A stretch of DNA of 64,000 bases from Roseburia sp. CAG:10041_57 (lineage in GTDB: Bacteria; Bacillota; Clostridia; Lachnospirales; Lachnospiraceae), in the NCBI GenBank assembly GCA_001916965.1, contig MNTL01000001.1:186001-250000 (forward strand), given 5' to 3'. Below the pieces are notes generated by a model, which was given only the letters and a program-made list of their open reading frames with translations, had not been told where the DNA came from and ran no database searches. Made by a program: the position numbers and the translations under genes. This document shows positions 43,387 to 52,243 of this stretch, piece by piece (within the stretch, counting starts at the first letter, position 1; each line of letters starts with the position of its first letter).

Positions 43387-44280
43387 ATGAATTTCTTTTA
43401 TCAGTCCAGAGTAGAATCTTTCAGTAGTTTCTTATCCAATGATAATACTTATCCAGCTCATCTGCACAGACAGGTAGAGATCATGTATGTATTATCCGGC
43501 GAATTGGAGATTAGTGTGGAACAGCAGGTCTACTATCTTCACAAAGATGACATATCTGTCACTTTTCCTGATAAAATTCATTCTCTGAATACGCCAGAAT
43601 CCAGTCAGGTGCTCCTTTTGGTATTTGACGTCGATTTCTTACAGGATTTTCGCCCTGCTTTCACAGAATGTATCCCTGTAAATCCTATACTGAATCTGAA
43701 TAATCTCACAGAGCATGGTAAGAATGCCCTGAACTGGCTTATTACACTGTCTAAAAATATGCCTGCTACCGCAGATATGCCAAATATTGAGGATCTGCCG
43801 AATCACCCTGTTATCTCCGATACTACCAAGATTGTTGATGAACAGAAGGACATTTCTCCTAATCTTCTATATACCAAGAGCTATCTTACTATCCTGCTGA
43901 CAGATATTTTCTCTTATCTTGACCTTGAAAAACGTGGTGGTACACCCAGCAGAAACATTTGTGAAGATATTCTGATCTATCTGGATCAGCATTTTCAGGA
44001 GGATATTTCTCTGGAAAGTACAGCAAAAGACTTAGGGATAAGTAAATTCTACCTGTCACAGATTTTTTCAAATAAGCTTCATACATCTTTTCCTTCTTAT
44101 GTAACGGCAAGAAGGCTTGATTTCGCAGAGAAGCTGTTGGCTACTACTGACCGTTCTGTAACGGACATTGCCTTTGATGCAGGGTTCACAAGTCCACGGA
44201 CTTTCTTTCGCAGCTTTCAGGCTGCCTATAACACTACCCCTCATCAATATAGAAAAAGCCATAACAAATTCATGTCATGA
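43387..44280 (+). CDS. AraC-family transcriptional regulator
   Basis: A 297-residue regulator. The N-terminal cupin sensor (about 15-90) includes YPAHLHRQVEIMYVLSGELEISV. The C-terminal double helix-turn-helix (about 195-292) includes LESTAKDLGISKFYLSQIFS and VTDIAFDAGFTSPRTFFRSFQ. It is divergent from the GH43 gene and separated from it by a promoter region and a palindrome, so local control of GH43 by a sugar is likely. It ends 9 bp from the convergent rsmJ-like gene. Confidence 0.92.
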   Translation: MNFFYQSRVESFSSFLSNDNTYPAHLHRQVEIMYVLSGELEISVEQQVYYLHKDDISVTFPDKIHSLNTPESSQVLLLVFDVDFLQDFRPAFTECIPVNPILNLNNLTEHGKNALNWLITLSKNMPATADMPNIEDLPNHPVISDTTKIVDEQKDISPNLLYTKSYLTILLTDIFSYLDLEKRGGTPSRNICEDILIYLDQHFQEDISLESTAKDLGISKFYLSQIFSNKLHTSFPSYVTARRLDFAEKLLATTDRSVTDIAFDAGFTSPRTFFRSFQAAYNTTPHQYRKSHNKFMS

Positions 44281-44289
44281 CTTTATATT

Positions 44290-45030
44290 TTAACAGTAAC
44301 AATCATATCTTATTGCTTTGCCATTTAAAGAATAATTCGGGCTTTTGCCTGCTAAATAATCACTCTTTAAGGGGCGCTTCACTATGACCTTATCCGGCGC
44401 TGCCTTTATCGCTGCTTCAAATAACTTCTCTTCTTCAAAACAGGGCGGTTCCATCTTTCTGATTAATTGTAACTTCTTATTGGTAAGTCCGGACTTACGG
44501 CTTTCTGGAAACATGGGGTCTAAATAAATCAGATTCAAATCCGGCATATGCTCCGATAACAATTCAATGCTGTTCCCAACAACCAGATGCATTCTGCCAA
44601 CAATATCCTTTAGCTGTGGATTTTTCTTTGCCCTTCTGATTGCATCTTTTAATAAAATAGCAATGACCGGATTCTGTTCATACATTGTGACCTCATACCC
44701 ACACGCCGCAAGCAGAAGAGAATCCTCTCCCATTCCTGCTGTTGCATCAATTGCAGTCTTTTTCTCCTCTGTACTTTTGGCAGCACGAACCAGCATTTCA
44801 TGCTGTAATCGCCCATTACTGATTCTATGAACCATACCTTCAAAATCTCCCTGATAGGTAAGTCCATATCCTGTTAATGAGATTCCTTTTGCATCAAAAA
44901 GAAGTGTCAACTCTTCTCCTGGTTCTTCCTCGATCGTAACCGAATATCGATTTGCAAAAGCCTCTGCCTGATCTCTCTGACCTCCTTTTTCAATGCATAC
45001 AGTCAGTTTTTCCTTTAAATTATCATTCAT
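44290..45030 (-). CDS. RsmJ-like class I SAM methyltransferase
   Basis: A 246-residue methyltransferase with DATAGMGEDSLLLAACGYEVTMYE as the SAM-binding region and LIYLDPMFPE as the catalytic-type motif, followed by VIVKRPLKSDYL. This pattern matches RsmJ, which methylates 16S rRNA G1516. Whether the substrate is the same in Clostridia is not shown here. It is the last gene of a minus-strand run from the coiled-coil gene through rarA. Confidence 0.85.
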   Translation of the reverse strand: MNDNLKEKLTVCIEKGGQRDQAEAFANRYSVTIEEEPGEELTLLFDAKGISLTGYGLTYQGDFEGMVHRISNGRLQHEMLVRAAKSTEEKKTAIDATAGMGEDSLLLAACGYEVTMYEQNPVIAILLKDAIRRAKKNPQLKDIVGRMHLVVGNSIELLSEHMPDLNLIYLDPMFPESRKSGLTNKKLQLIRKMEPPCFEEEKLFEAAIKAAPDKVIVKRPLKSDYLAGKSPNYSLNGKAIRYDCYC

Positions 45031-45042
45031 TTTGGACCTACC

Positions 45043-45789
45043 TTATTTATAGCAGATCACGCTGCCGTCTTCGTCAAACTGATGCTGCTTATTGACTCCT
45101 CCGAACCATTCATATGGTTTGTCATTTTCAGTTTTTCCTTCTGCGATTTCTTTCGCACCCTGCAACAGCTTATCCATAAGGGATATATCATCTGTTCCTC
45201 TGGCGTGTCCATGCAGAATTACATCTGCCTCTTTGGTCAGATACATGACCTTCTCCAGATTATTGACAAATTCCGGCATAGAAGAACTTTCCTCCAGCTG
45301 CATCCAGAGATGATGATTGATACTGTCTCCCGTAAACAGAATTCGATCCTCCTTCAATAGCAGAAGAATACCGCCCGGAGTATGTCCCGGCAGTTCAATA
45401 ACTTCCAGATGAAGTCCACCCAGGTCAATGACTTCACCACCTCTGATCGGCTCAAAAGGCGGCATTTGTAAGCCTCTCTTATTACATTCTTCAATAAACT
45501 CCGGGAATCTCATATGCTCCTGTGCAACAGGAAGATCCGCCGGATGTAAATAAGCGCAATCAAAGTATACATTTCCATAAATATGATCACAATGTCCATG
45601 CGTATTCACGACCATTATCGGCAGGTCGGTCACTGTTCTTACAACAGCTCGTACATCCTCATATCCGTTCATCGTATCAATAACAAGTGCCTTTTTACTA
45701 CCAACTACAATATAGCCGGTTGCTTCATGATGATCATCCATGAGATAAACGTGTGGATTGATCTGAGTCAAAATAATCCTTTCAAACAT
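45043..45789 (-). CDS. MBL-fold metallohydrolase
   Basis: A 248-residue metallo-beta-lactamase-fold hydrolase with the metal motif NTHGHCDHIYGN, PGHTPGGILLLL, FTGDSIN and LHGHARGTDD. The start at 45789 has GGAG upstream and overlaps the end of rarA by 8 bp. Thioesterase or glyoxalase-II-like activity is possible; the substrate is unknown. Confidence 0.85.
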   Translation of the reverse strand: MFERIILTQINPHVYLMDDHHEATGYIVVGSKKALVIDTMNGYEDVRAVVRTVTDLPIMVVNTHGHCDHIYGNVYFDCAYLHPADLPVAQEHMRFPEFIEECNKRGLQMPPFEPIRGGEVIDLGGLHLEVIELPGHTPGGILLLLKEDRILFTGDSINHHLWMQLEESSSMPEFVNNLEKVMYLTKEADVILHGHARGTDDISLMDKLLQGAKEIAEGKTENDKPYEWFGGVNKQHQFDEDGSVICYK

Positions 45790-47125
45790 GTAACTTCTCC
45801 TCTCTGTGTTCTGCTTTCCATTCACGCACTGCCTGCAGCCTTTCCTTCACTGCTTTCTCTGCGCCCTCCTGTGTCGGTAGATAATACCGTCTGTCTTTTA
45901 ACGAATCCGGCAGACACTGCATGGTTGTAAGCTTGTCCTCATAATCGTGTGCATACTGATAGCCTTCCCCATAATGCAATTCTTTCATCAAACCTGTGGG
46001 TGCATTTCGAAGCTGTAACGGCACCGGCTCATCTCTGTACTCCTTCACATCTCGTTTGCATTCCTCACATGCTGTATAGAGTGCGTTGGACTTCGGAGCC
46101 ATAGCAAGATATGTGACCGCATGTGTCAGGTGCACATCGCATTCAGGCATCCCCAGAAAATGGCATGCCTGATACGCAGCTACAGCTACCTGAAGAGCCT
46201 GACTGTCTGCCATTCCAATATCTTCGCTGGCAAAACGAATCAGCCTCCTTGCAATATAAAGTGGATTTTCTCCACCCTCTAACATACGGCACATCCAATA
46301 TATGGCTGCATCCGGGTCACTATTACGCATGGATTTATGAAGTGCTGAAATCAGGTTATAATGCTGATCTCCCATCTTATCATACAACAGTGATTTCCTG
46401 CTGATGCATTGCTCTAACCCTTCGTCTGTCACAGTGATGCTCTCTGCACTGATTTCACCATTTGTCACTGCCATTTCCAATACGTTCAAGGCGGTTCTCG
46501 CATCTCCATTGGCAAAAGCCGCAACAGCATGAAGCTGACGATCACTCATCACTACATTTGAATCCCGAAATCCTTGCGGGCTAAGTAACACATTTTTAAG
46601 AAGCTGCACCAGATCATCCTCTTCAAGTGCCTTTAATACAAACACCCTGCATCTGGACAATAAAGCAGAATTTACCTCAAATGACGGATTCTCTGTTGTA
46701 GCACCAATCAAAGTAATACTTCCTCTCTCCACATAAGGCAGGAAAGCATCCTGCTGTGCCTTATTGAAGCGATGAATCTCGTCTACGAACAGAATTGTCT
46801 TCATTCCTATTCTTCTGCTGTTCTCAGCCTGCTGCATTACTTCTTTAATTTCCTTGATTCCACTGGTCACAGCGCTGAAATTAATGAAATTCGCTTTTGT
46901 CTTTTCTGCTATTATACCAGCCAATGTGGTCTTGCCGACTCCTGGTGGTCCCCAGAATATCATAGATGTTACCTGATCTGTCTCGATCATCCTGCGAAGT
47001 ATCTTTCCCTGCCCAATCAAATGCTGTTGCCCAACAAACTGATCCAGATTCTTTGGACGTACCCTGCTGGCTAACGGGACACTGATATTTCTTATCTCAT
47101 TGTCAAACAATGTCATTTGTTCCAT
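45782..47125 (-). CDS. rarA: Replication-associated recombination protein RarA (MgsA)
   Basis: An AAA+ ATPase related to clamp loaders and RuvB that acts at stalled forks. Visible motifs are SRVRPKNLDQFVGQQHL, Walker A FWGPPGVGKTT, Walker B FVDEIHRFNKAQQD and the sensor region GATTENPSFEVN. The C-terminal MgsA tetramerisation part includes YWMCRMLEGGENPLYIARRL. It is 447 residues, full length. Confidence 0.96.
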   Translation of the reverse strand: MEQMTLFDNEIRNISVPLASRVRPKNLDQFVGQQHLIGQGKILRRMIETDQVTSMIFWGPPGVGKTTLAGIIAEKTKANFINFSAVTSGIKEIKEVMQQAENSRRIGMKTILFVDEIHRFNKAQQDAFLPYVERGSITLIGATTENPSFEVNSALLSRCRVFVLKALEEDDLVQLLKNVLLSPQGFRDSNVVMSDRQLHAVAAFANGDARTALNVLEMAVTNGEISAESITVTDEGLEQCISRKSLLYDKMGDQHYNLISALHKSMRNSDPDAAIYWMCRMLEGGENPLYIARRLIRFASEDIGMADSQALQVAVAAYQACHFLGMPECDVHLTHAVTYLAMAPKSNALYTACEECKRDVKEYRDEPVPLQLRNAPTGLMKELHYGEGYQYAHDYEDKLTTMQCLPDSLKDRRYYLPTQEGAEKAVKERLQAVREWKAEHREEKLHV

Positions 47126-47139
47126 TTCTTACATGCCTT

Positions 47140-47664
47140 TCAGTATCCTGCTTCATAATAAAAGCACTTATGAACGATACCTCGATACTCAATTTCATCA
47201 GTGTAACTCAATTGTTTCATGCCACACTTTTCCATTACTCTGCGGCTTGCCACATTCTCTTCAAAATAGCCTGCTTTCACTTTACGAAATCCCATTTTTA
47301 ACAGTTCTTCTATCATCGCATGAACTGCCTCGGTAGCATAGCCTTTTCCCTGATAATCCGGATGAATGACATAGCCGATCTCAATCGTATCATTCTCCAT
47401 GTCACAGTCATTTATGAATCCAATCAACCAGTCATCAGTATAAATGCCATATGCTAAATGTTCAACATCCTCTATTTGACTAAAAGAAATCAGTGTTTCT
47501 GCCAATGCCGTTACCTGTTCTGGTGTTTTTAAATCAGGCACCATAAAAGTTTTCGTAATCTCATGATTGGTCAGTAATTGAACCAGTTGTTCTGTGTCTT
47601 TTTCCAATATCACATGTAGTGTAAGTCGTTGTGTCTGAATAGATGCTTTCTTATTTAATGTCAT
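47140..47664 (-). CDS. GNAT-family N-acetyltransferase (RimJ/RimL-like)
   Basis: A 174-residue acetyltransferase. Acetyl-CoA binding is indicated by IEIGYVIHPDYQGKGYATEAVH; the C-terminal SRRVMEKCGM is typical of RimJ/RimL-like enzymes. The substrate (protein N-terminus, polyamine or other) is unknown. Its ribosome binding site lies in a hairpin at 47670-47704. Confidence 0.9.
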   Translation of the reverse strand: MTLNKKASIQTQRLTLHVILEKDTEQLVQLLTNHEITKTFMVPDLKTPEQVTALAETLISFSQIEDVEHLAYGIYTDDWLIGFINDCDMENDTIEIGYVIHPDYQGKGYATEAVHAMIEELLKMGFRKVKAGYFEENVASRRVMEKCGMKQLSYTDEIEYRGIVHKCFYYEAGY

Positions 47665-47669
47665 GTTTT

Positions 47670-47704
47670 AATATAACCTTTACTTATCATTAGTAAGTTA
47701 TATT
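47670..47704 (-). promoter_or_regulatory. Hairpin sequestering the GNAT ribosome binding site
   Basis: On the minus strand AATATAAC-TTAC pairs with GTAA-GTTATATT around a short loop, with an AG bulge. The AAAGG likely to bind the ribosome for the GNAT gene lies in the 3' arm. Confidence 0.5.
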
Positions 47705-47713
47705 ATTCCATGC

Positions 47714-48565
47714 TTACAGCTTGCTGTCAATTGACATTCCCTTAATATCTTCTTCCGTCAGGGTATAATCATCCAGAATATTTTTGATTTCGCTGGTTGT
47801 ACTGTCTTTTAACTGGTCATGTGTAAGGATACTTTCTGTCACAGCCCTGGTTTCAGTAACCGGCTGGCTTGCTGCATTTCTCTCTTCCACACGTTCCTTG
47901 AGTTTCTTTTCCTTTTCTTCCTCTTCTGCCTTTTCTTTTGCTTTTTCGGCTTCTTCTTTGCGCTTCTCTTCCATGCGCTCCTGCATTTCCTTCATAGCAG
48001 TTTGGATCATATCTTTGCTTGCAGCATCTATAATATCATCCGCTTCCTGCATGGCATTCTGCATATCCTGATTTTGTATCCGATCTATTTTAACTTGTCT
48101 GATAGACGCATTCTCGTCCCTCATGGTAGACTTGGCATCCTTGATCTGACTGTAAAATTCTGCCTCCTGCTTCGCATAATCTGCACACACTTCTTTGTAT
48201 TCATCCTCTGAACAGCCACTCTTACGTATCTCTTCCTTCTGCTCTTCTAATGCCTTGATCTGTTCCTGTGCTTCTGCAATCTTAGCCTGGCTGTCACTTA
48301 TCTTTCCCCTGGATTCCTCGATTCCATTATCAATTTCTATCTCTTTTGCAAAAGCATCACGGATAACTTTCATTGCCTTATCCTGCGCTTCTTTTTTCTT
48401 CTGCGCCAGAGTATCAGTCTGATTTGTCTGTCCATTTCCTACAAAGATTGTTTTCTTATGTTCTGTTTTATCTGACTGTGTCTGCTGTGTATTATTATTC
48501 CATACATTTGTCTTTTTATCTTTTGTACGATTACCCATAAATAATGTATAGCCCTGAATCTGCAT
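47714..48565 (-). CDS. Hypothetical charged coiled-coil protein
   Basis: A 283-residue protein I do not recognise. The N-terminal 60 residues are Asn/Gln/Thr-rich (NNNTQQTQSDKTEHKK). Residues about 65-240 form a highly charged Glu/Lys/Gln coiled coil, including a KKREEAEKAKEKAEEEEKE-like stretch near 200-225. A short C-terminal tail ends in a helical LDDYTLTEEDIKGMSID. There is no signal peptide or membrane segment. A GGGGG-type ribosome binding site precedes the ATG. It may be structural or an adaptor; that is speculation. Confidence 0.75.
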   Translation of the reverse strand: MQIQGYTLFMGNRTKDKKTNVWNNNTQQTQSDKTEHKKTIFVGNGQTNQTDTLAQKKKEAQDKAMKVIRDAFAKEIEIDNGIEESRGKISDSQAKIAEAQEQIKALEEQKEEIRKSGCSEDEYKEVCADYAKQEAEFYSQIKDAKSTMRDENASIRQVKIDRIQNQDMQNAMQEADDIIDAASKDMIQTAMKEMQERMEEKRKEEAEKAKEKAEEEEKEKKLKERVEERNAASQPVTETRAVTESILTHDQLKDSTTSEIKNILDDYTLTEEDIKGMSIDSKL

Positions 48566-48611
48566 ATATGTTCCCCCTCATATGACTTTATAATATATAT
48601 CGGCAATCATG

Positions 48612-48644
48612 TGCAAATAAAAAAGGACGGAAGCCCGTCCTTTT
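48612..48644 (-). terminator. Terminator of the purine genes
   Basis: On the minus strand AAAAGGACGG-GCTT-CCGTCCTTTT is followed by TT-ATT, 13 bp after the AICAR transformylase stop codon. Confidence 0.9.
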
Positions 48645-48656
48645 CTGAAATTCTTA

Positions 48657-49832
48657 TTAATGATGGAATAATCTGATGCCTGTAAAGCACATTGCCATGT
48701 TGTATTTATTACATGTCTCAATGACATTATCATCACGGATAGAGCCACCTGGCTGTGCAATGTATTTCACACCGCTTCTGTGTGCTCTCTCTACGTTGTC
48801 ACCAAATGGGAAGAAAGCATCAGAACCAAGTGACACGTCTGTCAGTTTATCTAACCATGCTCTCTTTTCTTCTCTGGTCAATACTTCCGGCTTCTCTGTG
48901 AAGAAATTCTCCCATACTCCGTCTGCCAGTACATCCATATAGTCATCACTCATGTATACGTCAATTGTATTGTCTCTGTCTGCACGGCCAATCTTTTCCT
49001 TGAAAGGAAGGTTCAACACCTTTGGATTCTGGCGTAAGAACCAGTTATCAGCCTTGTTACCTGCAAGTCTTGTACAGTGGATACGTGACTGCTGGCCAGC
49101 GCCGATACCGATTGCCTGACCACCCTTTACATAGCACACAGAATTGGACTGTGTATATTTCAAAGTAATCATTGCAATTGCAAGATCAATCTTTGCTGAT
49201 TCTGGAATTTCCTTATTCTCTGTTACAACATTTGCAAAAAGTTCATCGTTAATTACCAATTCATTTCTGCCCTGCTCAAAAGTAACTCCGTATACATCCT
49301 TTGTCTCGATTGGATTAGGCACATACTCAGGATCAATCTTGATAACAGCATAGTTTCCCTTTTTCTTTGCCTTGAGGATTTCCAGAGCTTCCGGTTCGTA
49401 TCCCGGTGCAATGATACCGTCAGACACTTCCCTCTTAATGAGTCTTGCTGTATCGGCATCACATACATCTGATAAAGAAATGAAATCACCAAAAGAAGAC
49501 ATTCTGTCAGCGCCTCTTGCTCTTGCGTAAGCACTTGCCAAGGGTGATAAATCTCCCATATCATCTACCCAGTAGATCTTACGCTCTACCTCTGTCAAAG
49601 GCAGACCTACTGCTGCTCCGGCAGGAGATACATGTTTAAAAGAAGTAGCTGCAGGAAGTCCTGTTGCCTTTTTCAGTTCTTTTACAAGCTGCCAGCCGTT
49701 AAAAGCATCCAGGAAATTGATGTAGCCAGGCTTGCCATTTAATACTTCGATAGGAAGTTCTCCCTCTTTCATATAGATGCGGGAAGGCTTCTGATTTGGG
49801 TTACAACCGTATTTTAATTCTAATTCTTTCAT
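48657..49832 (-). CDS. AICAR formyltransferase, stand-alone
   Basis: It converts AICAR (ZMP) and 10-formyl-THF to FAICAR, the ninth step of purine synthesis. At 391 residues it contains only the transformylase half of PurH; the MGS-fold IMP cyclohydrolase half is absent and replaced by the separate gene at 49844. Visible are SFKHVSPAGAAVG near the N-terminus and SDAFFPFGDNVERAHRSGVKYIAQPGGSIRDD near the C-terminus in several motifs (SDAFFPF, QPGGS). Controlled by the upstream ZTP riboswitch. Confidence 0.92.
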   Translation of the reverse strand: MKELELKYGCNPNQKPSRIYMKEGELPIEVLNGKPGYINFLDAFNGWQLVKELKKATGLPAATSFKHVSPAGAAVGLPLTEVERKIYWVDDMGDLSPLASAYARARGADRMSSFGDFISLSDVCDADTARLIKREVSDGIIAPGYEPEALEILKAKKKGNYAVIKIDPEYVPNPIETKDVYGVTFEQGRNELVINDELFANVVTENKEIPESAKIDLAIAMITLKYTQSNSVCYVKGGQAIGIGAGQQSRIHCTRLAGNKADNWFLRQNPKVLNLPFKEKIGRADRDNTIDVYMSDDYMDVLADGVWENFFTEKPEVLTREEKRAWLDKLTDVSLGSDAFFPFGDNVERAHRSGVKYIAQPGGSIRDDNVIETCNKYNMAMCFTGIRLFHH

Positions 49833-49843
49833 GTGTGCACTCC

Positions 49844-50557
49844 TTAGTTATTCTTGTTGATGATTCTGGTTTCGTATTTGCCTGTTGCAATGTCGATGTA
49901 ACGGATGAACAAAGATACCTTGTTCTCTGCATTCAGGCTGTTCCATACAGTATCAGCGAACTCATTCATATCATTTGGAATATCAACTAACTTAGGTTCG
50001 CCTTCAAAACTTGGCAGAGGATTGCCATCACATTTATAAGTATGGATGAAATGACCTTCGCCGGCTACTGGATTGCTGTATGCAAAAGTATAACGGTTGC
50101 ATGCAGCCGGATTGCCATTGTTGCTCTTTAAGATAGACATTGCATAATTGTAGGAACCATCCTCAATATGAAGGATTCCTGAGATTCTTGGTGTATAGTT
50201 AGGTGCGTCTGGTTCAAACTCTCTGGTACGCAGAGACTGTTCAAATGTCTGCTGTTTATCCATTAATTCATAGATCGTGTCTGTCTGATCACCATTGGTT
50301 ACAATTGTCTTGTTTCCAAGAACACGAACAGGTGCATAGATAATCAGGCTGGGATCACTTAACTTGGATGGATCAAATGCCTGTGTCCTGATGCCTTCTC
50401 CTTCTGTTACAAATACACGGTTTCTGCTGTTCTCGCTTCTGCCCATGATGAAATATGCGATTGCTGCCTTCGTTCCATCGGGTGTCTTACCGATCACGAT
50501 TCCTCTTCCGGGATAAGCGTTGCTCTGAAGTTCCTGTGCCAGTGAAAGTTTTTCCAT
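49844..50557 (-). CDS. IMP cyclohydrolase, PurO-like (archaeal type)
   Basis: It closes FAICAR to IMP, the last step of purine synthesis. The 237-residue protein resembles the IMP_cyclohyd family first known from archaea: PGRGIVIGKTPDGTKAAIAYFIMGRS at the start in family style, then EFEPDAPNYTPRISGI and RYTFAYSNPVAGEGHFIHTY. It is unrelated in fold to the PurH cyclohydrolase half. It lies 11 bp before the transformylase gene and directly follows the ZTP riboswitch. Confidence 0.9.
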   Translation of the reverse strand: MEKLSLAQELQSNAYPGRGIVIGKTPDGTKAAIAYFIMGRSENSRNRVFVTEGEGIRTQAFDPSKLSDPSLIIYAPVRVLGNKTIVTNGDQTDTIYELMDKQQTFEQSLRTREFEPDAPNYTPRISGILHIEDGSYNYAMSILKSNNGNPAACNRYTFAYSNPVAGEGHFIHTYKCDGNPLPSFEGEPKLVDIPNDMNEFADTVWNSLNAENKVSLFIRYIDIATGKYETRIINKNN

Positions 50558-50642
50558 TTTTACCTCATTTCTGCGCTGCCTGCCTTTTCACAAGTCCACG
50601 GTGCAGCGCCACCCAGACTTGTTGTATATCCTGTTCCAAGAC

Positions 50643-50762
50643 ATAAAAAGACCGCCTGGACATACAAATATATGTTGCCCAGGCGGTCGGCTCTTCATCA
50701 ATATGATACACTCCCTGTAGGTACTCCTACACAGACAATCTGTTTCCGCCAGTTGTGTACTA
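50643..50762 (-). promoter_or_regulatory. ZTP riboswitch (pfl motif) with terminator
   Basis: On the minus strand the leader has the conserved 3' ZTP element CCGCCTGGGCAAC, preceded by an ACTGGCGGAA helix and a CTGTGTAGGAGTACC TACAGGG segment in the expected order. GACCGCCTGG then pairs with CCAGGCGGTC to give a terminator followed by TTTTT (50645-50688). Binding of ZMP/ZTP would disrupt the terminator. The downstream transformylase consumes ZMP. With promoter and spacer, it explains 50558-50802. Confidence 0.9.
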
Positions 50763-50767
50763 AAGTC

Positions 50768-50796
50768 ATCATAGCGGAAAAACAGGAAATTTGCAA
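50768..50796 (-). promoter_or_regulatory. Promoter for the ZTP riboswitch transcript
   Basis: On the minus strand TTGCAA (50791-50796), a 17-bp spacer and TATGAT (50768-50773). Confidence 0.75.
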
Positions 50797-50802
50797 TATG
50801 TT

Positions 50803-51495
50803 TTATGAATTTATTTTATCTAATTCTTTTTCCAGTAATTCACGGGTGATTTCTCTACCGTGAGACGGTAAAAACAGATTACAATTCTCCTGTAACAGTT
50901 TCTTCCACGATACTGCCACCAGTCCCGGTTGATTTGCCCATGCCAAAAAGACAGAGAAAATTGCTTTCTTTCGCATGACGTCTCCCACAATGGCAATTTC
51001 ATCATCTACCACAATACTGATACTGCCCTCCGAATGTCCCGGTGTCTCTATCACTTTGATTCTGTCATCTTCAAAAAGTTCACTGCCCAAGGGCAATACC
51101 TGGGCTTCTCTACATGGAGGATATTTATTCAGGAAAGGAATATAACTTACAATCCTCTCTATCGGTTCCATGGATTTGCGTGCCGCCTTTGGAATCAGAC
51201 AATCCCCTGTCTGTATAAAATGCAGCTCACTGTCATGTATGTAGACTGGGCATTGATATTGTGTCATATACCAGGATGCCGCTTCTACATGATTAATGTG
51301 GGAATGTGTCAGAATAATTCCTGCTAACTCATGTATTCCATTTTCCTCCAGCTGACTTACAATACGTTTTCTGTCCATTAAGGTAGATGTGTCTATCAGC
51401 CAGTTCTTATTCTGATGTTGTATAACGAAACAATTACATCGAAAGCCATCCAGACGAATTATCGTTATCCCATCATGTGTTATCCATTTCCTCAT
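50803..51495 (-). CDS. MBL-fold protein with atypical metal motif
   Basis: A 230-residue metallo-beta-lactamase-fold protein. The usual HxHxDH reads HSHINH, with Asn at the Asp position; ETPGHSEGSISIV, AIVGDVM and LFLPSHGREI keep the other ligand positions. Loss of the Asp may reduce binding of the second metal. A terminator for the upstream TetR gene lies just before it, and the ribosome binding site is weak. Substrate unknown. Confidence 0.82.
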   Translation of the reverse strand: MRKWITHDGITIIRLDGFRCNCFVIQHQNKNWLIDTSTLMDRKRIVSQLEENGIHELAGIILTHSHINHVEAASWYMTQYQCPVYIHDSELHFIQTGDCLIPKAARKSMEPIERIVSYIPFLNKYPPCREAQVLPLGSELFEDDRIKVIETPGHSEGSISIVVDDEIAIVGDVMRKKAIFSVFLAWANQPGLVAVSWKKLLQENCNLFLPSHGREITRELLEKELDKINS

Positions 51496-51518
51496 ATACT
51501 CTTATCTGTTTTCCCCTA

Positions 51519-51552
51519 CAAAAAAACTTATCGGACATATTTATCCGATAAG
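51519..51552 (-). terminator. Terminator of the TetR gene
   Basis: CTTATCGGA (51527-51535) pairs perfectly with TCCGATAAG (51544-51552); the minus strand then has a T7 run. It lies about 80 bp after the TetR stop. Confidence 0.88.
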
Positions 51553-51632
51553 CTTATATTAACATAATTCCTGTATAATAAAAATACATACTGCCATTTT
51601 TTTACATATACTACAAAATTTATTGTGCATAT

Positions 51633-52217
51633 TTACATCTGCATTTCATGACAAATCGCTTCCAAGCCATACATTAATGTCTTATAACCTTCCTGATATT
51701 TATAGTTTACATGAGAGGCAAGCATTCCACTGATTCCTGTCAGCATAAGCCAGATACATTCTGCAGCCTGTCCTGGAGTTACATGTTCATTTACCTGTCC
51801 GGATTCTTTGCCTTTTTCAATATATGCTTCCAGATTCTGCAATATTTCATTGTGTATTCCAGTCTCTTCCACCTGATACAGTGCTGTATAATACTGGAAA
51901 AACGCATTTTTTTCATATATGTATGTAAATTCTGCCTGCACAAGAGCAATCAGATTTTCATAATAACCTGCTTCCTCTTTCATTGCATTCTGGGCATTTC
52001 TTAGGAGTTCATCATTGCATCGTCCTGCAACGATCAGATTAATCTCATCAATGTCACGAAATCTATTATAAATTACTCTTCTGTCGCAATTCAATTCTCT
52101 ACAGATTCGAGTTACTGTTAATGCATCCGGTCCCTCTACACAACCTATATGAACTGCCAGATCTATAATTCTCTGGCTAGTCTCATCTTCAATTCTCTTG
52201 CCCTTGGAAAAAGCCAT
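51633..52217 (-). CDS. TetR-family transcriptional regulator
   Basis: A 194-residue regulator with an N-terminal TetR helix-turn-helix (ALTVTRICRELNCDRRVIYNRF, about residues 32-53) and an all-helical ligand domain. It is a single-gene unit with its own promoter and terminator. The ABC exporter lies upstream on the same strand behind a terminator, so a link is possible but not shown; that operon has its own MarR gene. Confidence 0.87.
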   Translation of the reverse strand: MAFSKGKRIEDETSQRIIDLAVHIGCVEGPDALTVTRICRELNCDRRVIYNRFRDIDEINLIVAGRCNDELLRNAQNAMKEEAGYYENLIALVQAEFTYIYEKNAFFQYYTALYQVEETGIHNEILQNLEAYIEKGKESGQVNEHVTPGQAAECIWLMLTGISGMLASHVNYKYQEGYKTLMYGLEAICHEMQM

Positions 52218-52243
52218 TTAGTCATTCCACCCTTCTACCTTAT

